64,000 nt of DNA from the NCBI GenBank assembly GCA_035772405.1, contig JAYKKM010000418.1, positions 604,001-668,000 of the forward strand. The letters run 5' to 3'. The position numbers and the translations under genes are program-made. The stretch is from Chrysogorgia sp. JL179-B06. Taxonomy: Eukaryota; Cnidaria; Anthozoa; Scleralcyonacea; Chrysogorgiidae. The notes beneath the pieces were generated by a model. The model saw only the letters and a list, made by a program, of their open reading frames with translations. It did no database searches and was not told the DNA's origin. This document shows, piece by piece, positions 12,379-23,651 of the stretch. Numbering within the stretch: the first letter of the stretch is position 1; each line of letters starts with the position of its first letter.

Positions 12379-12470
12379 GGACTAGACCGGGTTTTCAAGT
12401 ACGAGGATTTGTTCCAGTCTTTCGCCAAGGACTGGAACAAATCCTCGTACTTGAAAACCCGGTCTAGTCC
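12379..12470. repeat. perfect 41-bp-arm hairpin
   Basis: The left arm 12379-12419 (starts GGACTAGACC) is the exact reverse complement of the right arm 12430-12470 (ends GGTCTAGTCC); the loop is 10 bp (12420-12429). Outer flanks also pair loosely (AAAGGCC / GGCCTTT). No mismatch was seen in the arms, unlike every neighbouring foldback. It has no coding potential. Confidence 0.9.
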
Positions 12471-12678
12471 TCTTTCTCGGCCTTTAAATATTACTTCAAA
12501 AACTCAATAATACATGAGTAAAAGACAAAGAAAAATCATGACCGTATCGTGTCTTTAAATGTGATAAAAATTCGTCCTGATTTACATAAACTTTATCTTT
12601 GATTTTCTCGGCTTAGACAACATTTATTTTCAAAATTGCTACGCCAATGAACTTATCAAATGGGTCGTTTTTGAAGCC

Positions 12679-12781
12679 GTTTAATAAACTCGCAGCATGT
12701 GTTTTATCAGATCTAAATATTTATTCGGGCTACGCCCTCGTGTTTTAAATCTAATAAAACACTGCCGCTCGTTTATTAAAC
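12679..12781. repeat. foldback element C
   Basis: Inverted repeat with ends GTTTAATAAAC..CGCAGC and GC(C)GCTCGTTTATTAAAC, inner TTTTATCAGATCT / AGATnTAATAAAA, and a loop with GGGCTACGCCC. A diverged copy lies at 20328-20427, so this is a dispersed family. Confidence 0.7.
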
Positions 12782-13184
12782 AGTACATAAATTACACAAT
12801 TTCTCCTGTAAAAGAGAATTCAATTCATAAGGCTCATGGACATCCATGAAAAAACATCCGTGAAATTGATAAATCATATTATTATAATAACCATCAACAA
12901 AAAAGTCCTAATATGTTTTTCACCATTTCGTGAACACTTATATTCCAAACAACCGCTTAATTCTATATATTAATCTAATCTAACCAAATAAGAGCTATTA
13001 AACTTTGATTTACATTGCCACGATAACCTGTTGCTGGAATAATTCCTATACAATTTCTCTTCTACCGTAGTAATGGCACTAATAAATTTATTTTTTAAAT
13101 CACATGTTTTCCTCTTTTTTTCTCTAAATGCCATTTTTCAAAATCTTCAATAGTTTTTTATCTATATATTTTCGATCAACTATT
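12782..13184. other. no gene seen
   Basis: AT-rich, no supported feature. Confidence 0.45.
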
Positions 13185-13330
13185 TCATTAACAAATAATT
13201 TCCCAACGCAACCACGTGATAAATCAGACATAGTTTGACGCTACTCTGGCTTTAAAAAGTTTTTTGAACGTAACTTTAAAAGTCACTGTCCATGACCCAA
13301 CGTTTCGACACTCCAATCTAGTGTCTTATC
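13185..13330 (-). mobile_element. Penelope-like 3' tail copy with hammerhead-like motif
   Basis: About 145 bp match, in inverted orientation, the tail of the Penelope-like remnant at 36955-37103. On the minus strand it contains CTGATAA, a 6-bp stem GACACT/AGTGTC, CGAAAC and GGGTC, in the order of a hammerhead ribozyme core (CTGANGA - stem II - GAAA - GTC), but the core has a substitution and no good stem I. No coding is attached. Confidence 0.6.
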
Positions 13331-13929
13331 AGCAAATTTCGTACTTAAAAGCAAATAAATATCTAAAATTATAACATTCTCTACATTAAATATTAAATAT
13401 TTTATTCCCATTCATTATAGTTTGTGGAATTATTTTCTCATATTCAATATAAATTTGCATAAATCAGCTGTAACTGAAGTACTAACAAAAACAAATTGTC
13501 TATCATTACAACAACTAACTCTTTCAATAATTTCACTAACGTATTTTTCTTTACTTATAATATAATTACTAGTACATTTTATTTTTTAAATCATTATGTA
13601 TAGGTTATTTTGAGGCCCCTTGGGGATGTGATTTATTCTCCGAGGGCGTAACGCCTTAAAATAACGTGTTTATATTTCACATGGGGGAGGTTGACAGGAG
13701 TCACAATAGAAACGAAATGCTTTTTTTCAGTTTGATAATTTGTAATGCGTCGGCAACGCGATGAAATAATAGAACAAAGTACGAACGTACCCAGTGGGAT
13801 TCTCAAGTGTTAAATTTGAATGTGATACGTGTTATAACGTTCATTAAAGCGTGTAACGTTCATTAAAGTGTGCTTGATGTTATTTTGTGTTTTAATTTCC
13901 AACGACAAAAACAAGATAAGGACTGGTGC
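13331..13929. other. no gene; one short foldback
   Basis: AT-rich. Around 13595-13690 a loose foldback surrounds GAGGGCGTAACGCC, similar in loop style to elements B and C. A short direct repeat (CGTTCATTAAAG) occurs twice near 13838-13868. Confidence 0.45.
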
Positions 13930-15099
13930 GGGGAATATTAGACGGGAATATTAGAGGGAATATTAGAGGGAATATTAGAGGAATATTAGAGGGAATATTA
14001 GAGGGAATATTAGAGGGAATATTAGAGGGAATATTAGAGGGAATATTAGAGGGAATATTAGAGGGAATATTAGAGGGAATATTAGAGGGAATATTAGAGG
14101 AATATTAGAGGGAATATTAGAGGAATATTAGAGGGAATATTAGAGGGAATATTAGAGGAATATTAGAGGGAATATTAGGGGAATATTAGAGGAATATTAG
14201 AGGGAATATTAGAGGGAATATTAGAGGAATATTAGAGGAATATTAGAGGGAATATTAGAGGGAATATTAGAGGAATATTAGAGGGAATATTAGGGGAATA
14301 TTAGAGGAATATTAGAGGAATATTAGAGGGAATATTAGAGGGAATATTAGAGGAATATTAGAGGGAATATTAGAGGGAATATTAGAGGGAATATTAGAGG
14401 AATATTAGAGGGAATATTAGAGGGAATATTAGAGGGAATATTAGAGGGAATATTAGAGGAATATTAGAGGGAATATTAGAGGGAATATTAGAGGAATATT
14501 AGAGGGAATATTAGAGGCAATATTAGAGGAATATTAGAGGGAATATTAGGGGAATATTAGAGGAATATTAGAGGGAATATTAGAGGAATATTAGAGGAAT
14601 ATTAGAGGAATATTAGAGGGAATATTAGAGGAATATTAGAGGGAATATTAGGGGAATATTAGAGGGAATATTAGAGGAATATTAGAGGGAATATTAGAGG
14701 AATATTAGAGGGAATATTAGAGGAATATTAGGGGGAATATTAGAGGAATATTAGAGGGAATATTAGAGGAATATTAGAGGGAATATTAGAGGAATATTAG
14801 AGGGAATATTAGAGGGAATATTAGAGGAATATTAGAGGGAATATTAGAGGAATATTAGAGGAATATTAGAGGAATATTAGAGGGAATATTAGAGGAATAT
14901 TAGAGGGAATATTAGAGGAATATTAGGGGGAATATTAGAGGAATATTAGAGGGAATATTAGAGGAATATTAGAGGGAATATTAGAGGAATATTAGAGGGA
15001 ATATTAGAGGGAATATTAGAGGAATATTAGAGGGAATATTAGAGGAATATTAGAGGAATATTAGAGGGAATATTAGAGGAATATTAGAGGGAATATTAA
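13930..15099. repeat. 1.17-kb tandem array of 11/12-bp AATATT units
   Basis: About 100 tandem copies of GGGAATATTAGA (12 bp) and GGAATATTAGA (11 bp) are mixed irregularly, with a few variants (ATTAGGGG, one ATTAGACG at the start, one GAGGCAAT). Every unit has the 6-bp palindrome AATATT. Because units differ by one base, the reading frame changes constantly; the open frame at 13926-14108 is only the first few in-phase units and is not a gene. Confidence 0.97.
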
Positions 15100-15739
15100 T
15101 CCATTGTTTTGCCATTGTTATCAGTCATTGGTTTCAGCCCCGCACTTCCCTGTTACAATAAAAAACCGCCACCAGCTTTTCAGACAGTTGATGTAGTACT
15201 GGGGATATTGAATATATTCCCGGAAAAGAACAAAGGAATTAAACCGAGCCATGTGAAAAATAAGTTGACATTTTTACACACCTTTTGTACAATACAATAA
15301 AACGCTAATTGCATTATATTTTTATCTATTTTAGTTGCGAAATCGAAAAACAAAGTAGGTTCTTCAGATTTTTCTATTGGTGGTGTAATAGGCTTTATAA
15401 AACAATAGTGTGATTTCTAATACCCATTACAATGATAACAAAAACTTTTATTACAATCATGTTTTACACTTTTATCATATTGAATTAAAAAAAAACGCGG
15501 ATATAGTTTTTTAAAAAAAACAATTAAAAAATAATATTGACAAGGGGTTTGTCTATGCCTATTACTTTGTTCCAGTTTAAAAATTTTATTTGTTAAATGT
15601 TTTAAAAAAATTAATTTTGACAATAAAATAATATATTACAAGAACAGTGAATTTTTCACTGGTTTTATAACAAGGAGAATTTTTATAACATATTTGACAC
15701 ATAAAAAGATATTCGACTGGTGACTATATATAGACCCAG
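15100..15739. other. no gene seen
   Basis: AT-rich flank of the array. Open frames here (15109-15300; 15417-15623) show no recognisable domain and are Lys/Phe-rich as expected from base composition. Confidence 0.45.
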
Positions 15740-15862
15740 AAAAAGTAATGATGTTCATAGAGGAGTTTTGTTACTTTTAGAGGTCTTGACTTTATCTAGA
15801 CAACCACTTATTATTTGTGGTGACTTCAACGTACCCAGAGGCAATGCAATTTTTAAATGACC
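15740..15862 (+). pseudogene. LINE endonuclease fragment (GDFN motif)
   Basis: The plus-strand reading contains LIICGDFNVPRGN, the metal-binding GDFN block of LINE apurinic endonucleases, preceded by a Leu-rich helix. The frame continues only some 40 residues. A dead fragment. Confidence 0.5.
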
Positions 15863-17169
15863 ATGTCACGTGAAGACGAAAATTTTGTAACTGATATCCA
15901 CATCTTGCCATCCACGTCTTGGATTGGGCTTTCAGAAAATGAATAGCTTTCGCTTTCGTTTCCAGAGGTATCAATGGAACATAAGTGACAAGTTATTTTT
16001 ATTTTTTTTATGAAACAATGAAATCCTTTGGTACCTGTTTAATAGAATCTTTTGGTACCTGTTTATACTGACAATGAGCACGTAGTTTAATATTAATATA
16101 TTATGTCATAAGGTTATGAGCTCGTACGTTGAGTAAAATTATGTGTAAGCACTATTAAACATAGTACATATATGTATAAATAAGTATTGGAAACTCTTGT
16201 TGGAATACGCGAGTTCTATTCAGGCGTTTCTCTCGGGTGTTGGTACAAATAAAGAAAGAATAAAACAATAAGAAAAAGGGAAATTTATAATAAATTAGGT
16301 CGTGGTAATGATGAGGATGGAAGGTGTGTTATGTGGAAAAATACGGTAGAAAATTTCGTACAGGATTTTTTTATATTATTTATGAATTAAGTCGTGTTGT
16401 TTAGAATTGTTGTTTTGTTCTTTTAGCACTTTTTATTGTTTTTAAAAAGATGAAACTATTTAAAAATGAAAAATCTAGTAAACCCATAGATTAAATTAAC
16501 TAACGAATTTATTTGTTTTTCTACGTCTGTTTTCTCTTTTAAGCACCAACTATATATTTACTACACTTCTCATGTAAACAGAATGCGCACTTAGAATTAT
16601 GCCATGACGGACGCGGGTGCTTGAAGTGTACTGTGTACCTTTATTTTATTTACAGCACTGTCTATTTTAATATCTGGAACAGTTGTGTATTCTAGAGAAC
16701 ACGTGCAGTTATTAAATCTGAAGTTATTTCCAGCGTTTTACAGAAACAAATTGCAATCAAATCAAATGGTTTCAAAGTGACGGAGAACAATCAAATTTCT
16801 TTAAATTCATTTCAATATCTATTCATGTCGCATAAATTAACGCATCCATTTTGCACAAAAATAATTTAAAAATCTACATCTTGATTATTACTTATTTATT
16901 TATTTATTAACTTTACAACCAAGCAAGAATGCAAATTAATTATAGCAGTCTTGAACATGGTTGAAGGTGTGGTCAACAGGACACGTGTCCCATGTGAAGA
17001 CCAACCTGACAAAAAATTACGGAATAGACATAAATTAAAGACAAGGACTGATAGACAAATTACATATGATAGGACAGACTAAGAATACATGTAGCAGCTT
17101 AAATTATATGAACGGCACTTAGAGCAGTACGTTTTCCATCTGTTTTTTCATATTTTTCTTCAGACGCAT
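15863..17169. other. no gene; minor repeats
   Basis: AT-rich. TTTTGGTACCTGTTTATACTGACAAT-like sequence at 16026-16075 (with a short local duplication of CTTTTGGTACCTG) recurs at about 34768-34797, marking an unclassified dispersed repeat. No coding support. Confidence 0.4.
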
Positions 17170-17296
17170 ATTTTCTTCATACATGGACGATCGTCAAGCT
17201 CATATCCTCAGAAACATTATTCTAAGTCCCGGACAGGAATCGAACCTGTAATCCTCTGATTGCCGGTGAGACGCTCTAACCATTGAGCTACTGAGA
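17170..17296 (-). mobile_element. tRNA-headed SINE, copy 1
   Basis: Minus strand: a tRNA-like head with A box (AGCTCAATGGTTAGAGC) and B box (GGTTCGATTCC), followed by a body containing GAGCTTGACGATCGTCC. The same head and body occur on the plus strand at 58478-58605 and, more diverged, at 53905-53990. Acceptor-stem pairing is incomplete, so it is a SINE, not a tRNA gene. Confidence 0.8.
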
Positions 17297-18929
17297 CTCA
17301 GATGGAGAGCGAAGGTGAATAATGTACTGGTTCGATTGATATATGTACCGCGCGCTCAGCGCCCACACGAGGCTGATATAATAATGCTTGAATGTGGGAG
17401 AGCTCGGAGTAGACGAGCTCGTATCCTCAGAAGGAATCCTCAAAAGTCCAATGCAATCAACTTGAAATCATTTTACTGGTCTTTACTGAATTTCTTTCAG
17501 GACTTTCAGAAACTAACAAAAACCGGACTACCTAGGAAACACCTTTATCAACCGCATACCGTCGACCAAACCGCATACCGCATGAAAATATATGGCCTGA
17601 TCCTACTATCGCTTCTAAAATGAGAAAAGAATGGTGCATAAAAAAATTGCAAAAATAAAAGAAAAAGGTATAAAAGAAAAAAGTACAAAAATAACAAAAT
17701 AAAATGACAATATACTTGATATAATAGATGTAACTTATGCATAATATCATGAATATATATACACGAGTAACTAAAAGAAAACTTTCCATTTGTAAAAAAT
17801 AAAAAAGTAGTAGATTAATTTAGTCATGTTGGTCCAGTGTTCGAGATATAATTATTTACTGAATGTAGATATTTTAGATAGATAGTTTAGATAAGAGAGA
17901 TAAACAGTTTAATTAAAAAAAAATACATACTGGTGCCTAGAATAGATGGCAGGAGACTTTATGAAACGGTTTAGATATTGTATTAAACAGCTTTTTACAT
18001 AATATTATAGGTGCCTAGATTTCAAGGTTAACACCCAAATTATACCAGATGGTTTATTTGGCTGATGAAGCTGAACACGTTTTATAACATTACTAGCTAT
18101 TACATTGTTATACTATCATCAATTGTCACATTTATAGCAATGCCGGTTCTTTCACCTTCAGTAATAAAAAGGTTGGTTGCCAACTATTTTGTATTTTTCT
18201 GGGACCATTAAAGGACATACGTCAAAAACGAGCACATACCGCACGCATTTAATATTTTATATATTATTCCAAACAAAATCACCTGCGTGTAACGTATTTT
18301 ATAGTTATAAACATTGTGGGTTTTTCTTGCTAATGCCGTCATGCATTTCATTATCATCTTCTTGTCAATAGCATTTGTTCTTTTTTGTAATTTACCCGGA
18401 TAGTAACTAAATGAATAAATTTACTGCAATTACCAATTGGTGTACTTGCCAGCACTAGCTGTGCTATCAATCCAAATAAATCATAGACAGAGCAACCAAT
18501 AATAAATTGATATTGAAAAAAAGGAGTTACTAAAAAGGCGTTCGTATGAAACTGTCCGTTCGATAATTAAATTGTTAAATAGTATACAAGGCCCGTTTCT
18601 ACTCACGTGCCGAATCTAAGCAAATGTGGTTGAACAAAGGATATTACTCGGGTTACTGTGGTAGCACCAAGTCTAGGTTTCGGCATCCTTTCTCTGTCAT
18701 ATTCCTTTCTATATCGCGATAATGGCTGACTCAGCAGTTCTACCCTACCGACAAGCTTTACTAGTAGCCCGATCAGTTAACGCCTAGCGGGTGTCTTGTT
18801 TACATTAGGTTCGGCACATGAAAAGTTCGACGTTAGAAACAGGTATATACATTTGTAATAACCTTACAACTAATAAAAATGTAAAATTTTGAGAATCAAC
18901 GCACACTCTGGAGTCCAACTGGCAAGTCA
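17297..18929. other. no gene seen
   Basis: AT-rich; short remnant similarity to the SINE body (GACGAGCTCGTATCCTCAGAAG) near 17412-17434. Open frames lack domains. Confidence 0.4.
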
Positions 18930-19060
18930 TAGACTGCACTTTCATCGTTAGGAAGCAAAGATTCTTTTGAATTGCCGACACACAAACGAGGCCATAAAGG
19001 CTAATTTAGATGCACATAAAGGAATATTTAAATTGGCCGCCATTATGAAAGAGGTCTATG
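18930..19060. repeat. dispersed repeat half, related to 56646-56812
   Basis: Contains TTAGGAAGCAAAGATT..., CTAATTTAGATGCA and GCCATTATGAAAGAGG, matching half of the inverted repeat at 56646-56812. Here only one arm plus the centre is evident. Confidence 0.55.
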
Positions 19061-19215
19061 TACTGGTCTAATGACTTAGTGCTTCATTATTTTTGCCAAA
19101 AATATACGCTTCATTATCATAGAACTTTATTTTGATTGTAGATTTATAGACAAAACTTTACATTTAATAATCAGTGCCCAGTTGTTCAAAAGATGATTAG
19201 CTTATCTAGGATTAG

Positions 19216-19437
19216 TGGAAAGTTTGTGAACGAAACTATGACGATATAAAGATGTTTGAAGTTTTCTGTTCAGACATCATATAAATATAGAAAGGTTTTG
19301 TCTTAGGAAGTTTGAACTAAAGTTTTCAAAAAGAACATACATTCAGGAATAGTGAAAACTTTGTGGACGAAACTATGAAGATATACAGACAAAGATGTTT
19401 GAAGTTTTCTGTTCAGACATCATATAAATAATAGAAT
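19216..19437. repeat. two direct copies of a ~135-bp unit
   Basis: GATGTTTGAAGTTTTCTGTT and surrounding sequence (ACGAAACTATGA...CATCATATAAATA) occur at 19216-19290 and 19352-19430. The continuation of the first copy (ATAGAAAGGTTTTGTC) reappears only at about 19801, after a foldback, which suggests the foldback interrupted the second copy. Confidence 0.7.
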
Positions 19438-19616
19438 ACGCTTGCACGGGTCTCAATAACGTTAACGAAACCCAAGTGACGGAATAAAAACAAGAGAGAA
19501 GTGTAGGAAGAAGCATGAGCCGCCGAGGCGAGTGCTTTCCCAACTTCTCGAGTATTTTTATTACTTCACGAGGGTTTCGATCACGTTATAGAAACCCGGG
19601 CAAACGTATTCTATTA
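19430..19616. repeat. foldback element D
   Basis: Inverted repeat with ends AATAGAATACG and CGTATTCTATT; inner pairs CTTGCACGGGT / GCCCGGGTTTC and CCGCCGAGGCG at the centre. It sits within the tandem duplication described above. Confidence 0.65.
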
Positions 19617-20327
19617 TTTTTATAAAATAATTCAGAAACAATTGCTTATACTTTGGATAATTACGATATATAACGCTTTTGATTTTGATTTAATACAAAT
19701 TCTCATTAGTTACTGACGTCACATTCTGGTCTCCGTAGCCTGAGACCGGCAAGCTGACCAATCACAGCGTGTGTACAGTAAAATTAATTTATAAAGAAAT
19801 ATAGAAAGGGTTTTGTCCTAATCACTAAGCTAATCACTCTTTGAACAACGTTGGATATATGAAGTTTTTTTAGTATTTATGTAAATTATGTAAATTAATG
19901 CATTTTGTAAATTGTAAATTATGTAAATTAATGCGTTCCCACGCATATTCTCATCCTGTGGACGAATAGATAAAACGTTCATTTCAATGCCAAACTTACA
20001 TAGTCGTTAAATAAACAATATCAAAGTACTATTCCATCTTGTATGAATTTTGAATTTTTAAAATGAATTGAATTTTTAAAATGGATTTTTAAATTTTCTT
20101 AAAGGACATTGGCAACAAAAAAACAAGTACAGTACCTTTAGTTTTATTAAAAATAGCCTTCAAAATCTCATTAATGATTCATGAGGAAAACACGAAGGAA
20201 ATCAGTACCATGTCCGTGGTTTTAAATGTGATAAAATTTCATCCTAATTCACATAAACTTTAGCTTTGATTTCTCGGCTTAGACGTTATTTTTCAAAATT
20301 ACTACGCCAACGAACTTTTTTGAAGCA
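19617..20327. other. no gene seen
   Basis: AT-rich; short duplications of TTATGTAAATTAATGC at about 19886-19935 and TTGAATTTTTAAAATG at about 20050-20085. The motif GACCAATCACAGCGTGTG near 19757 recalls the end region of the repeat at 47736. No coding. Confidence 0.4.
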
Positions 20328-20427
20328 GTTTAAAACACTCGCAGCACCTGTTTTATCAGATCTAAAACACTCGTCTTCGCCTCGTTTTTTAAAAATCTGA
20401 CAAAACACTGCTGCTCGTGTTTTAAAC
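20328..20427. repeat. foldback element C, second copy
   Basis: Ends GTTTAAAACACTCGCAGCA and CTGCTCGTGTTTTAAAC pair; inner TTTTATCAGATCT / AAATCTGACAAAA. Same layout as 12679-12781 with substitutions. Confidence 0.7.
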
Positions 20428-21308
20428 GTAATATAGTAATTTGAGGTTGTAAGTCGTATACTTCGGTCTAAAAAGTAGTTATTATTTGTTGTCAATGTCC
20501 TTTCAAAGTATACTCCATAATAGTATAAGTAGCGTCAAACTAGTCACTCAATAGACACTTCACTATTCCTCTTAATTTCGACTCCTGAGTTTTCAAGAGA
20601 TTTCGTTTCGGTCGTGGCTCTTTAGTACCCAAAAAGTCGAAATGTGGAGAGGACTGGGAAAACACTTAAGGCGGGGGTTAGGGTTGGTGTTGTGGATAGC
20701 TTACACATTATTATTATTATAAATCGAAGAGTATTGTCCAATTTATAATTACTATAAATCGAAGGAAGAGACCACTCTGTCTCAGGCATCTCCACATTTC
20801 GACTTTGGGTATGCTAAAGAGCCACCACATTTCTTTTCGGGATATTAAACTAAAATTGACAAATTCAACTGAACCGAATTTGCTTCAATCATGGCCATCA
20901 CTAATTCTAAAACTACCACAAAGAATTCAGTTTACAGAGCCAGCTGCTCACCATATGAACTAACATTAAATACAAACTAACTGATGACAACCATAATTGT
21001 TTCATGTCGTGTAAGGGACTGGAGCGAAACAGGAGAGCGGTGGACAAGCTGCAGGAAATAACGGTTAAAAATAATTAAAAAATAATACGGTTAAAATATT
21101 ATTTTTTAATATTGTTGAATTCGATAGATTAGAAACTGAAGTTAATCCACTGGACAAAAATCGCTGAGAAAACGCCATTGTCCCCCCACGGTTGTCCGGT
21201 TTTGCCCTAGTCCCTTCCATGACAGTAATAGCGCATATGGCCTTTTAAGGAAGAGCAAATACATTGTATTGACGAGTGCCAAGGTGATAGTCAATATTAA
21301 GGTTTATG
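20428..21308. other. no gene; inverted GTGGCTCTTTAG sequence
   Basis: GGCTCTTTAGTACCCAAAAAGTCGAAATGTGG near 20615-20645 is loosely the complement of CCACATTTCGACTTTGGGTATGCTAAAGAGCC near 20791-20822, a foldback of about 210 bp. No coding was seen. Confidence 0.45.
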
Positions 21309-21312
21309 TTAA

Positions 21313-21830
21313 AGTGGCACTACGATGAAAATTCACCCCTTTTTTAGATTTTCTTTAGCATAGAATAGTATTTCAGGGTCGAAAGTGCTCTGAAATCACC
21401 ACTATTTAGGCCACCATTACTAAGAACGTGTATCAAGTGAGCCCGCAATTTCAAAAGGTAATATTGTTTGTGACGTCAGACTCTCAATGCTACGCCTGAA
21501 TTTCAGTCGATGTTACTTGTTTTCTTCGAGAAATAGATGAAATGACCAGCCTTTCAGACGAAGAATTTGAAAAAAGGACCTTGATCACTACGAATTTACT
21601 TGAAAAATTAGCCATGTGGAGTCTTCGCGTTGAGAGTCTGACGTCACTTCCTTACGCTGGTCAGGAACATCGATTAATGGCGGACACATGGCGGACAACT
21701 CCAGATTCGGAGTCAGAAAAATAATACTTGCCATCATCGAATCGCGAATCAGTTTCGACCGAGCAATATTTAGCAGCTTTGCTTTATAAATACGTAAAAA
21801 TATCGATAGGTAAAAATTTGATCGAAAAGT
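21313..21830. mobile_element. TTAA-type MITE, copy 1 (right end lost)
   Basis: Starts directly after a TTAA (21309-21312) with AGTGGCACTACGATGAAA. Shares the interior with the copy at 54371-54760, including a short frame beginning MTSLSDEEFEK (21542-21724; 60 codons). Homology ends at TTGATCGAAAAG near 21830, before the expected right terminal repeat, so this copy is truncated or interrupted. Confidence 0.65.
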
Positions 21831-22231
21831 AAGTATAATAGCGTTATTTTTAGGAAAAATTCGTTGTCAGAATGGCGGCCATTTTGAACTGCCTCTCGTC
21901 CTTGGTAACTACGGCAACGTATTTGCTCGTTAATACAATGTATATACTTTATGTATACGCTACTTTATAAGAAATACAAACTAGATACTTATCCAATGAC
22001 GACATCACAACGTCACTCATACCCTAAACATGCAGGGAAATTCATCAAAGACATGATAAGTAAACCTTCATTACATAGTAATGCATTAGATAACAATCTA
22101 AAACTCGTCATTATAGCAGCTTTCCAATCTCGTCAACTACAATCTCTAAAAAACAATTACGTATATGTAAGCGTACATTCACAATAACAAATTACTTCTA
22201 ATATATCAATAACTTATAGTTTGTTTTAAGT
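21831..22231. other. no gene seen
   Basis: Contains GGCGGCCATTTTGAACTG, a motif shared by several elements in the window. The 78-codon open frame at 21951-22187 lacks a known domain. Confidence 0.4.
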
Positions 22232-22235
22232 TTAA

Positions 22236-22959
22236 AGGGGAACTGTACCCAAAAAGTAAATTACTTTCAAATAAAAGGCCTTTAAGTATAATGTTTAGAA
22301 ATGTTAATAGTTTTGCGGTATCTGCTCTTGTACTTGAGAAATAACGTTTTCATTCTCGTATTTTATGATTATGAACGCCGCCATTTTCGAGTTTGTTCGA
22401 CGGCTCAAGATTGATGTACAGCGGTAGTTTTCTTTTCAATTTTGACGTCATTGAGAGCTTGTCTTTTGTTCCTTGCACTCAAGTGACGTCAAAATTGAAA
22501 AGAAACCCCCGCTGCACCTCGAGTCTGAGCCGCCGAGCAATTTCAAACGTTGGGGACCCCACATGCAAACAAACTTTAACGGAATCGATTTGCGACAGTT
22601 CGAAAGCGAGTATTCAGTGGTTAAAGGTGGCGAAGGCACGAGTGTTAGTTTGATATATTAACAACATTTAGGAACCAAAGAGCTTCTTATAACACGCTTT
22701 TTAGGCGGAAAAGCTCAAGCGTGTGAAAAAAATCCGCAATACTTCACGTTCAATGTTTATATAATACAATGTAAACAAACGATGTAAACAGAAACGTGGA
22801 CATGCGCAGAACGGACTGGACGGCACCTTTAAAATACGAGAATGAAAACGTTATTTCTCTAGTACAAGAGCAGATACCGTAAAACTATTAACATTTCTAA
22901 ACATTATACTTAAAGGCCTTTTATTTATAAGTTATTTATTTTTTGGGTACAGTTCCCCT
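22236..22959. mobile_element. 724-bp MITE with TTAA target duplication
   Basis: Terminal inverted repeats begin AGGGGAACTGTACCCAAAAA and continue for more than 120 bp with few mismatches (AAAGGCCTTTAAGTATAATG; TATCTGCTCTTGTACT). TTAA flanks both ends (22232-22235; 22960-22963). A second inverted repeat is nested inside (TTCTTTTCAATTTTGACGTCA at 22427-22451 against 22483-22506). No transposase is present. TTAA targets are typical of piggyBac and Kolobok; the terminal sequence alone does not decide between them. Confidence 0.9.
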
Positions 22960-22963
22960 TTAA

Positions 22964-23651
22964 TACATTATTCAATTGCGATATCACTCATCTCGCTGTC
23001 ACAAGATGAGTCCTAGCTGGTCGTGATTTGCTTTACCTACTCATTTAACCATATCGCTGGAGTATAAATGTGAATTGATCTTGTTCGTATTTACAAACCG
23101 CGCTTTGCTTACAGTGCCACTAACCTCCGAAACGTTTTTAGTGATTCCAAAATCTAGAATGTAATATAGGGACGAACGCAGAAGAAATAAAATCCTTGAG
23201 ATTCTAGAAGAGTTTAACATACTAGTGTTCCTAAAGGTCTAAAAGAAGTTCCATGTAGTGTTGGCTTTCGGAGACGTGTTCCCGATAGACCCATTCTCCT
23301 TTCTACTCCATTATGCCATGGGAAAAGCCATGGGAAAAGCAGAAGTGAGTTTTCCCAACTTTAGCAGTGCATACAAAACCGTAGAAAAGTAAAAAAGCAA
23401 ACGTTTTTGCAAAGAGATACTTAAAAAGACAAGAACTTTTAAAATCGCGAAAACATTTTCTTGGATTATAAGTGGCATTTTAAGTCCTCGTGTAAATTTA
23501 GACATTTTAAGAAAATCCCCGTTTCACGTGCTTGACCGGTTGTTGTACTTCACTTAAAACAAGACGTCACAAACAATCAAATAACGTTCATAATTCAAGC
23601 CTTGCTCAGAGTTGTCAGTGCCTCAATGAGCCTTATTAAATAACTATGATA
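22964..23651. other. no gene seen
   Basis: No coding support. A short duplication (GCCATGGGAAAA) is at 23313-23338. The missing 3' exon of the cramped-like gene should lie somewhere below 23794, but I could not identify it here. Confidence 0.4.

Noticed and set aside
13926..14108. 60-codon frame of Ile-Leu-Glu-Gly repeats
   Set aside because: It is the first in-phase stretch of the AATATT array; it ends when an 11-bp unit shifts the frame.
13930..15099. CRISPR-like regular repeats
   Set aside because: There are no spacers; units of 11/12 bp are directly adjacent, and the genome is eukaryotic.
17220..17296. True tRNA gene on the minus strand
   Set aside because: A and B boxes are good, but acceptor and anticodon stems do not pair fully and the same unit recurs with a common non-tRNA body, so it is a SINE. 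Same for 53905, 58478, 29938 and 63925.
22440..23650. Terminal exon of the cramped-like gene
   Set aside because: The minus-strand open frame at 22448-22639 lies inside the TTAA MITE and has no acceptor giving the required phase 2; I found no convincing last exon.
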